Positions 1-5,580 of a stretch of 5,580 bases of DNA are shown here, one piece after another; the first letter of the stretch is position 1, and each line of letters starts with the position of its first letter. The position numbers and the translations under genes were made by a program. Where the stretch lies: positions 1 to 5,580 of the forward strand of contig URFI01000144.1 of the NCBI GenBank assembly GCA_900547085.1, written 5' to 3'. The notes under the pieces were generated by a model. It did not search any database. It worked only from the letters and a program-made list of their open reading frames with translations, and had not been told where the DNA came from. Source of the DNA: an uncultured Prevotella sp. GTDB taxonomy: Bacteria; Bacteroidota; Bacteroidia; Bacteroidales; Bacteroidaceae.

Positions 1-1337
1 GAGTGCTTGGGCTGCATTGAACAGCTCGATAGCCAGCACTCGCTCGGTGTTGAGCACTACCTGATACAACTTTGTGGCTGCATTGGCACCCATACTTACA
101 TGGTCTTCCTGCCCCTGTGACGACGGAATGCTGTCGACCGAAGCTGGCGTGCTGTACATCTTGCTTTGACTGACAATAGATGCAGCGGCATATTGCGGTA
201 TCATGAACCCACTGTTAAGACCGGGCTTTGCCACCAAGAAACTGGGCAGATTGCGCGTACCGAAATCAACTTATAAATTCGTCGCTCGGAGATGTTGCTC
301 AATTCGCACAGGGCAATTGCCAAAAAGTCCATAGGTTGGGCGATAGGCTCGCCATGGAAGTTGCCTGCAGAGATCACCAAATCGTCGTCAGGACAAACTG
401 TTGGGTTGTCGGTTGCCGCATTCAACTCTATTTCCATGACCGATCGCACATAAGCCAACGTGTCTTTCGATGCGCCATGCACCTGTGGCATACAACGGAA
501 CGAATAGGGATCTTGCACGTTCACCTTGGGTTGCTTGATGAGTTCACTGCCCTCTAACAGCTCCCGAATATGTGCAGCGGTGTCTATCTGTCCCTTGTGT
601 GGACGGACAGCATGCACGGCATGCGTGAACGGTTCGATACGTCCGTCGTAGGCTTCCAATGACATTACGCCAATCTTGTCTGCCCAATCACAGAGACGCT
701 CGCTCTGCAACACTGCCCAAACGGCATAAGCATTCATGTTTTGCGTACCGTTGAGCAGAGCAAGTCCTTCTTTGGAAGCCAACTGTATGGGTTCCCAGTT
801 CATCTTTTGCAATAGCGCCTTGCCGCTCATTCGTTCACCTTTATACTCTACCTCGCCCTTTCCTAACAATGGCAAGCAAAGATGAGCCAACGGAACAAGG
901 TCGCCCGATGCGCCCAGTGAGCCTTGCGTATAGACCACGGGATAAATATCATTGTTGAAGAAGTCGAGCAATCGCTCAACTGTCTCTACCTGACAGCCAG
1001 AATAGCCATAACTCAAAGACTGCGCTTTGAGGAAGAGCATAATCTTTACAATGTCATTTGGCACCCTGCTGCCCACGCCACAAGCGTGCGACATAATGAG
1101 GTTTACTTGCAACTGAGCCAACCTATCTTTGTCTACCGACACGTTGCACAATGAACCGAAGCCTGTGGTAACGCCATAGATAGGAACGTCCGACTCGGCA
1201 ATTTTCTTGTCTAAATATTTGCGACAGCGCACAATTCGTTGACGTGCGTCATCAGATAATTCTAAAGTAGCATGGTTTTCTAAAATCGCTCCCACCTCCT
1301 CAATCGTGAGGTGTGCTGCGCTAATTTTGTGTATCAT
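1..1337 (-). pseudogene. hutH: Histidine ammonia-lyase (histidase), frameshifted and cut by the left window edge
   Basis: HutH removes ammonia from L-histidine to give trans-urocanate, the first step of cytosolic histidine degradation. The ATG at 1337 opens a frame with the family's landmarks: YGVTTGFG (residues 54-61, catalytic Tyr), the Ala-Ser-Gly triad at 143-145 that cyclises into the MIO electrophile, LLNGTQ near 194-199, QDPYSFRC near 275-282 and GNFHGEP at 325-331. After ISERRIYKLIS (about residue 359) the frame changes to an unrelated tail and stops at 201. The neighbouring minus frame, from about 262 to base 1, reads the expected continuation without a stop: GTRNLPSFLVAKPGLNSGFM, then QGQEDHVSMGANAATKLY, then NTERVLAIELFNAAQAL. 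One missing base therefore splits an otherwise intact gene. About 445 codons are visible of roughly 500 usual for the family. It lies 82 nt downstream of hutU. The identity is very secure; whether the gene is truly broken or misread is not. Confidence 0.93.
258..264 (-). other. Single-base frameshift site in hutH
   Basis: On the plus strand the bases here read gtaccga; on the coding strand this is TCGGTAC. Inserting one base, most simply a third G so that TTG ATT TCG GGT ACG is read, restores the family sequence KLISGTRNLPSFLVAKPGLN. Without it the protein ends 19 residues later. The conserved protein sequence on both sides limits the lesion to a few bases. I cannot tell a real mutation from a base-calling error in a short G run. 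Confidence 0.88.
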
Positions 1338-1354
1338 AGTGTGATTGTTAATGT

Positions 1355-1413
1355 GCCAAGTCGCAACGCCTCTCGCTCAAAGAAGTGTTTAGCGTGAAGC
1401 ATTGCGACTTGGC
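1355..1413 (-). repeat. Intercistronic inverted repeat (long hairpin) between hutU and hutH
   Basis: A perfect 12-bp inverted repeat pairs gccaagtcgcaa (1355-1366) with ttgcgacttggc (1402-1413). Inside it, tctcgct (1371-1377) pairs with agcgtga (1391-1397) at six of seven positions, and a short AAA/TTT pairing (1379-1381 with 1388-1390) can extend the stem. The structure fills most of the gap: it begins six bases after the hutU stop codon and ends 17 bases before the hutH ATG. Neither side has a run of T after the stem, so it is not a typical intrinsic terminator. A role in mRNA processing, 3'-end protection of the ftcD-hutU message or partial attenuation before hutH is inference. A competing 6-bp pairing, aacgcc (1365-1370) with ggcgtt (1411-1416), also exists. 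Confidence 0.8.
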
Positions 1414-1419
1414 GTTGAT

Positions 1420-3417
1420 TTAGAAGTTAAGTTTCTCTATTTCGCTATCATCCACGAAGTTGGGTAAGGTTACCTTCAAGCCGGGAGTGCGTTCCATTTC
1501 ACGCTTAATGGCATCGATAGAACCCTTGTTGCGAGCCCAGCTACGACGTGCGATACCGTTGTTGACATCCCACAGAAGCATCTCGCGGATGTGGCGATTT
1601 GCATCTTCGCTGCCATCAACCACCATACCGAAGCCTCCATTGATGACTTCGCCCCAGCCTACGCCGCCACCGTTGTGAATGGACACCCATGTGGCACCAC
1701 GGAAAGCATCGCCGATGACATTTTGAATCGCCATGTCGGCACAGAATTGCGAACCGTCGTAGATATTACTGGTTTCACGGAAAGGAGAGTCCGTACCAGA
1801 GACATCGTGATGATCACGACCAAGGACAACGGGCTGACTGATTTCGCCTTTGCGCACTGCCTCGTTGAATGCCAACGCAATCTTGGTTCTGCCCACACTG
1901 TCTGCATAGAGGATACGCGCCTGAGAGCCTACAACCAAATGATTCTTGCCAGCTTCCTTAATCCAGTGGATGTTGTCATCCAACTGACCGATAATATCTT
2001 TTGTGGCAGTTTTCCTCATTTCTTCCAGCACCTCAGTTGCCAAGCGGTCGGTCACCTCCAAATCCTTCGGGTCGCACGATGAGCATACCCAACGGAATGG
2101 ACCGAAACCATAATCGAAGAACATCGGTCCCATGATATCCTGCACATACGAAGGATAACGGAACTTACCGTCCTCGCGAAGGATGTCAGCACCTGCACGA
2201 CTTGCCTCCAAGAGGAAGGCATTGCCGTAATCGAAGAAGTACATTCCCTTTGCGGTGAGCTTGTTGATGGCGTCTACCTGACGGCGCAATGACGCCCGAA
2301 CCTTTTCCTTGAACTGCTCGGGAGCTTCTGCCATCATGCGATTAGACTCCTCCAAGCTCATGCCTACTGGATAATAACCACCTGCCCAAGGGTTGTGCAA
2401 AGATGTTTGGTCGCTACCCAAGTCTACACGAATGTTCTCTTCGGCAAGGCGTTCCCACAGGTCAACGATGTTACCCACATATGCCATGGACACCACACGC
2501 TTCTCTTCGACAGCTTTTCGGATAGCAGGTATCAGTTCGTCAAGGTTGTCGTGTAGCTCATCTACCCATCCTTGTTCGTAACGTTTGTTAGCAGCCAAGG
2601 GGTTGATTTCAGCAGTCACACTCACTACGCCAGCGATGTTGCCAGCCTTTGGTTGCGCGCCCGACATGCCACCAAGCCCTGCCGTGACAAACAGTTTCAT
2701 GTTGTCGCCACCAACCTTGCGTGCTGCATTGAGCACAGTAATGGTAGTGCCATGCACAATTCCCTGTGGACCAATATACATATACGAGCCTGCGGTCATC
2801 TGTCCGTACTGACTCACACCGAGTGCATTGTCTCTCTCCCAATCGTCCTGCTTAGAGTAATTGGGAATCACCATACCGTTCGTCACCACCACCCGTGGTG
2901 CATCCTTATGCGAAGGGAACAAACCAAGCGGATGACCAGAGTACATCACCAATGTCTGCTCGTCTGTCATCTCGCTGAGATACTTCATCACAAGTCGATA
3001 CTGCGCCCAGTTTTGGAACACGGCGCCGTTGCCTCCGTAGGTAATCAGTTCGTGTGGATGTTGCGCTACTGCCCTATCCAAGTTGTTTTGTATCATCATC
3101 ATGATAGCGGCAGCCTGCTTACATTTGTGTGGATATTCGTCAATGGGACGAGCGTACATATCATACGTAGGACGGAAGCGATACATATAGATACGTCCAT
3201 AAGTCTTCAACTCGTCCAAAAACTCTGGTGCCAATGTGGCATGAAACTTCTTTGGGAAGTAACGCAGTGCGTTGCGCAATGCCAACTTCTTTTCTTCTGG
3301 TGTAAGAATGTCTTTTCTCTTAGGTGCATGGTTCACCGTATGGTCATACGGTTGTGGATCGGGTAAGGTATTAGGAATACCTGCCCGAATGTCCGCCATG
3401 AATTCTTCGTGCGTCAT
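1420..3417 (-). CDS. hutU: Urocanate hydratase (urocanase), long form
   Basis: HutU adds water to urocanate to form 4-imidazolone-5-propionate, using tightly bound NAD+ as an electrophile; it is cytosolic. The 665-residue product is complete (ATG at 3417, TAA at 1420-1422) and belongs to the long form shared with animal UROC1, about 110 residues longer than the classical Pseudomonas enzyme (about 555). Visible landmarks are TYGGNGAVFQNWAQYRL (126-142), YSGHPLGLFPS (159-169), YIGPQGIVHGTT (214-225), the NAD-binding TAGLGGMSGAQPKAGN (245-260), DQTSLHNPWAGG (336-347), GRDHHDVSGTDSPFRE (533-548) and HNGGGVGWGEVINGG (581-595). The cysteine of the classical ARICW signature is leucine here (ARILY, 500-504). 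The start lies 19 nt after the ftcD stop codon, preceded only by the A-rich stretch aaagataaagaaa, with no strong Shine-Dalgarno. This tight spacing implies one transcript with ftcD. Confidence 0.97.
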   Translation of the reverse strand: MTHEEFMADIRAGIPNTLPDPQPYDHTVNHAPKRKDILTPEEKKLALRNALRYFPKKFHATLAPEFLDELKTYGRIYMYRFRPTYDMYARPIDEYPHKCKQAAAIMMMIQNNLDRAVAQHPHELITYGGNGAVFQNWAQYRLVMKYLSEMTDEQTLVMYSGHPLGLFPSHKDAPRVVVTNGMVIPNYSKQDDWERDNALGVSQYGQMTAGSYMYIGPQGIVHGTTITVLNAARKVGGDNMKLFVTAGLGGMSGAQPKAGNIAGVVSVTAEINPLAANKRYEQGWVDELHDNLDELIPAIRKAVEEKRVVSMAYVGNIVDLWERLAEENIRVDLGSDQTSLHNPWAGGYYPVGMSLEESNRMMAEAPEQFKEKVRASLRRQVDAINKLTAKGMYFFDYGNAFLLEASRAGADILREDGKFRYPSYVQDIMGPMFFDYGFGPFRWVCSSCDPKDLEVTDRLATEVLEEMRKTATKDIIGQLDDNIHWIKEAGKNHLVVGSQARILYADSVGRTKIALAFNEAVRKGEISQPVVLGRDHHDVSGTDSPFRETSNIYDGSQFCADMAIQNVIGDAFRGATWVSIHNGGGVGWGEVINGGFGMVVDGSEDANRHIREMLLWDVNNGIARRSWARNKGSIDAIKREMERTPGLKVTLPNFVDDSEIEKLNF

Positions 3418-3436
3418 TTTCTTTATCTTTAAGGTC

Positions 3437-5140
3437 TTATAATTTACTTTCTACTATTTTCATTATCTCTACTTCGGCTTGGTTTGCCTTTTCAATGAGT
3501 TGGTTAGCCTCGCCCACCAACTGATCTGCTACCTCGCGATTTTTCAGTCCTGAGGCGTTAATCTTGACATTGAGACCAGCTCCCAAAACGGCAGCACGGG
3601 CAGCCAACACGCCCACGCCAGCATCCGAAACGCTGTTGGGGTTGCCTTCTTGTGCCATCGCCTTACAGAGCTCGAACACTTTATAGGCAGCCTTCATGGT
3701 GTGAAGAGGTACCTGTGTGGCATAAAGGGTAGCTTCCTGAATTGCTGCGGAACGGGCAGCTTTGTCCTCGTCCGTCTTCTTGGGCAAGCCAAAAGCAGCC
3801 ATGATGCGGTTGAAAGCCTCGGTATCCTCGTCGACAAGGTGCATCAGCTCTACCTTGATTTCCTGTCCTTTGTCTGCCCAGTTACTGAACTCTTCCCAGC
3901 GATCATCCCATCCTGCCTTGTGACTTGACAGGTTGGCAACCATCGTTCCTAAGGTAGCACCTAATGCACCCATATAAGCGGAGATGGTTCCACCACCGGG
4001 AGCGGGAGACTCACGCGAAGTCTCGTCGGCAAACTCCTTCACGGTAAGGTCTATCAGTTTGGCTTTCTTGTTATCGTCCTCCAACAGGTATTCAATGACC
4101 TTCTCACGAGGATTGAATGGTTTGAGGTCGTCTAATCCCAACGACTTGATAGCGATGGTCAAGATATCCTCTTCTGGAATACCAGTAGATCGGTTCTGTT
4201 TCCGCAAGAAGTACTTGCCTGCATCTATCAATGTACGCTTAGGAACCAGTCCTACTATCTCTGTTCCCGTGACACGAATGCCTCGGTTCTGCGCACAACG
4301 GCAAACCTCATCAAAGGCAACGTGCAATGGAGTGGCGTTGATATCCGTGATATTCATGGACACTTGCGCAATGGCGTATTCGTCAATATACCACCCTATC
4401 GCCTTTGTTCCTTTCAAGGTACCCGGTATCATGATGGTTTTGCCATGCTCATCCTTCATGGGCTTACCCACAGGAGAGTTGCCCTCTCGGCGTGGGCGTC
4501 CCTTCTCGCGCACGTCAAAGGCAATGGCATTGGCGCGACGTGTAGAGGTTGTATTGAGGTTGAAGTTGGTAGCAATCAGAAAGTCACGTGCGCCAACGGC
4601 AGTACATCCTGTGCGTGCCACACCTTCGTCAAAGGGGCGAGCCCCAAAGTCGGGTGCCTTAGCAGGGTCATTCATCTTCTCTGGCAGCGCCTCGTATTCT
4701 CCTGCACGACAAACAGCCAAGTTCTTACGCTCGGGCGTCCGTGCTGCAGCCTCATAACAATAACAAGGTACGTTGAGTTCGTTGGCGATTCGCTCTGCCA
4801 ACTGCTGTGCGAGTTTTGCACATTCTTCCAATGTAATGCCAGCCACTGGGATAAGTGGACAAACGTCTGTGGCACCCATTCGTGGATGCGCTCCATGGTG
4901 ATTGCGCATATCAATGAGCTGGGCTGCCTTTTTCACGGCTTGGAATGCAGCTTCTAATACATTATCGGGCGAACCGACAAACGTCACCACCGTTCTATTG
5001 GTAGCCTCACCTGGGTCTACATCTAATAGTTTGACACCCTTCACGCGCTCAATCTCATCTGTAATTTGCTTGATTACATGCATGTTGCGACCCTCGCTAA
5101 AATTAGGGACGCACTCTACGATTTGTTGATTTTTTGTCAT
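3437..5140 (-). CDS. ftcD: Fused glutamate formimidoyltransferase / formimidoyltetrahydrofolate cyclodeaminase
   Basis: This bifunctional enzyme moves the formimino group of N-formimino-L-glutamate to tetrahydrofolate, then deaminates the product to 5,10-methenyl-tetrahydrofolate, ending histidine breakdown with glutamate, ammonia and a one-carbon unit. The 567-residue product has the transferase N-terminal subdomain (about 1-180, opening QIVECVPNFSEG, with HHGAHPRMGATDVCP; His85 aligns with catalytic His82 of the mammalian enzyme), the C-terminal transferase subdomain (about 181-335, with MNITDINATPLH and GTEIVGLVPKR), a charged linker (about 340-362), and the cyclodeaminase domain (about 363-567, with ESPAPGGGTISA at 377-388 and GNPNSVSDAGVG). 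Length and order match vertebrate FTCD (541). The frame stays open to 5224, but the ATG at 5140 is preferred: it gives the family N-terminus directly, whereas the 28 extra residues are hydrophobic, low-complexity and would cross the predicted promoter. It is the first hut gene in the window. Confidence 0.95.
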   Translation of the reverse strand: MTKNQQIVECVPNFSEGRNMHVIKQITDEIERVKGVKLLDVDPGEATNRTVVTFVGSPDNVLEAAFQAVKKAAQLIDMRNHHGAHPRMGATDVCPLIPVAGITLEECAKLAQQLAERIANELNVPCYCYEAAARTPERKNLAVCRAGEYEALPEKMNDPAKAPDFGARPFDEGVARTGCTAVGARDFLIATNFNLNTTSTRRANAIAFDVREKGRPRREGNSPVGKPMKDEHGKTIMIPGTLKGTKAIGWYIDEYAIAQVSMNITDINATPLHVAFDEVCRCAQNRGIRVTGTEIVGLVPKRTLIDAGKYFLRKQNRSTGIPEEDILTIAIKSLGLDDLKPFNPREKVIEYLLEDDNKKAKLIDLTVKEFADETSRESPAPGGGTISAYMGALGATLGTMVANLSSHKAGWDDRWEEFSNWADKGQEIKVELMHLVDEDTEAFNRIMAAFGLPKKTDEDKAARSAAIQEATLYATQVPLHTMKAAYKVFELCKAMAQEGNPNSVSDAGVGVLAARAAVLGAGLNVKINASGLKNREVADQLVGEANQLIEKANQAEVEIMKIVESKL

Positions 5141-5152
5141 TTTTAATATGAT

Positions 5153-5210
5153 TAGGTTTAAGTTGTTTTTTGTTTGATGTGGTAAAGGTATAAAAAAAAG
5201 CATAAACCTA
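5153..5210. repeat. 8-bp inverted repeat flanking the hut promoter
   Basis: The arms taggttta (5153-5160) and taaaccta (5203-5210) are perfect reverse complements 42 bases apart. One arm lies inside the predicted promoter spacer and the other in the leader just ahead of the ftcD ATG. This could be a pair of half-sites for a regulator or a weak stem, but eight A/T-rich bases can recur by chance in such a region, so a function is only a suggestion. Confidence 0.35.
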
Positions 5211-5214
5211 CAAG
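5183..5214 (-). promoter_or_regulatory. Probable Bacteroidetes-type promoter for ftcD-hutU-hutH
   Basis: On the minus strand CTTG (5214-5211) is followed by 20 bases and then TACCTTTA (5190-5183). This resembles the Bacteroidetes primary sigma-factor consensus, TTTG around -33 and TAnnTTTG around -7, with one mismatch in each box. Transcription would start near 5176-5178 and leave a leader of about 37 nt before the ftcD ATG at 5140. The leader is A-rich (for example atattaaaa next to the ATG) and lacks a clear Shine-Dalgarno, as is common in this phylum. The A/T-rich setting makes chance matches possible. Confidence 0.5.
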
Positions 5215-5580
5215 AAAAATACATCTAAACGATGATAAACATGACCTTCTTTTTTTTTTGAACGATCGGAAGTACACATGATAAGCGTCTTGCCCGCTCC
5301 CACCTCGTGATCGCAGATGCCGCCACCGTTGGTTTTGAGCATCCACACGGCATCCTTCTGACTCTTGTAAAAGTCGGCAATGCTCAATCGTCTGAGGTCA
5401 AGGTCGGGAAACGTCTGGTGCGTACCGTCAAAGTTGGGTCGCACAAAACAGTTGAAAAGGTGGTTGTACCTGTCGGAGAGTTGCTGTTTGAAGATATCGG
5501 GTGTGCGCCCGAGCCTATCAACAAAGCCCTGCCTGATTTCCTCAATCTTGGCATTTGCCATCTGGATAGCATGTCCGTCC
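5208..5580 (-). pseudogene. Remnant of conjugative-element helicase / DNA methylase-type protein
   Basis: The frame is open from the right edge (DGHAIQMANAKIEEIRQGF) and stops at 5208-5210; the methionine at 5561 is internal, not a start. From memory of the family, this resembles the very large SNF2-helicase/N6-DNA-methylase-like proteins (well over 1,500 residues) encoded on Bacteroides-group conjugative transposons. Visible marks are NHLFNCFVRPNFDGTHQTFP, a Q-motif-like FYKSQKDAVWML, and GGGICDHEVGAGKTLIM with a Walker A GAGKT (codons at 5300-5286). Family similarity ends after MCT, at about 5271. The next 20 codons (SDRSKKKEG and on) are unrelated and low in complexity, and they run into the hut promoter. 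The ATPase is cut at its nucleotide-binding loop, losing motif II and everything after it, so it cannot be an active helicase. The family name is fairly sure, the exact element unknown. Confidence 0.75.
5250..5259. other. Ten-base T homopolymer upstream of the hut promoter
   Basis: Ten consecutive T on the plus strand (A on the coding strand) lie between the mobile-element fragment and the predicted promoter. No stem precedes the T run when the plus strand is read, so it is not supported as a terminator. As an A-tract about 35 bases upstream of the -33 box it could bend DNA or act as an UP-like element; this is inference. It is also a likely place for length errors in sequencing. Confidence 0.4.

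Noticed and set aside
201..256. Unusual C-terminal tail of HutH as a new domain
   Set aside because: The 19-residue tail is just the out-of-frame reading of conserved histidase codons; the neighbouring frame gives the family sequence.
1355..1413. Intrinsic terminator between hutU and hutH
   Set aside because: The stem is strong but no T-rich tract follows on either strand, so it is recorded as an inverted repeat only.
2572..3366. Plus-strand 264-codon open frame opposite hutU
   Set aside because: It lies wholly antisense to highly conserved urocanase sequence, its product has no recognisable motif, and such frames are common opposite real genes.
3984..4757. Plus-strand 257-codon open frame opposite ftcD
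   Set aside because: Antisense shadow of the conserved transferase domain; rich in Ser, Arg and Pro with no domain signature and no promoter or start context.
5141..5224. 28-residue N-terminal extension of FtcD resembling a signal or membrane segment
   Set aside because: FTCD is cytosolic and the family begins near QIVECVPNFSEG; the extension would be encoded across the predicted promoter. The ATG at 5140 is the better start.
5250..5259. Terminator tail on the plus strand
   Set aside because: The T run has no G/C-rich stem in front of it and no plus-strand gene upstream to terminate.

Overview
The window carries part of a histidine-utilisation (hut) operon, read entirely from the minus strand, from what looks like a member of the Bacteroidales. 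Prevotella or a close relative is plausible but not proven. The grounds are the animal-like long form of urocanase, the absence of clear Shine-Dalgarno sequences in front of the genes, a Bacteroidetes-type promoter (TTG, 20 nt, TAnnTTT), and at the right edge a gene fragment typical of Bacteroides-group conjugative elements.

Layout in transcription order (right to left). 5580-5271: internal fragment of a large conjugative-element helicase/DNA methylase-type protein, cut off just after its Walker A motif. 5270-5141: non-coding stretch with a ten-T homopolymer, a probable promoter and an 8-bp inverted repeat. 5140-3437: ftcD, a fused glutamate formimidoyltransferase / formimidoyltetrahydrofolate cyclodeaminase. 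3417-1420: hutU, urocanate hydratase. 1419-1338: an 82-nt gap filled by a long hairpin. 1337 to the left edge: hutH, histidine ammonia-lyase, which carries a single-base frameshift near 260-262 and runs out of the window.

Together the enzymes convert histidine to urocanate (HutH), urocanate to imidazolonepropionate (HutU) and, after the step catalysed by HutI (not in this window), formiminoglutamate plus tetrahydrofolate to glutamate, ammonia and 5,10-methenyl-tetrahydrofolate (FtcD). The pathway yields glutamate, nitrogen and one-carbon units.

This is mostly ordinary catabolic DNA. I see no undescribed system. The points worth a second look are the hutH frameshift, the intercistronic hairpin, and the abrupt junction between a mobile-element remnant and the hut promoter. 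No tRNA, rRNA, CRISPR array or complete mobile element was seen, and the long plus-strand reading frames are antisense shadows.
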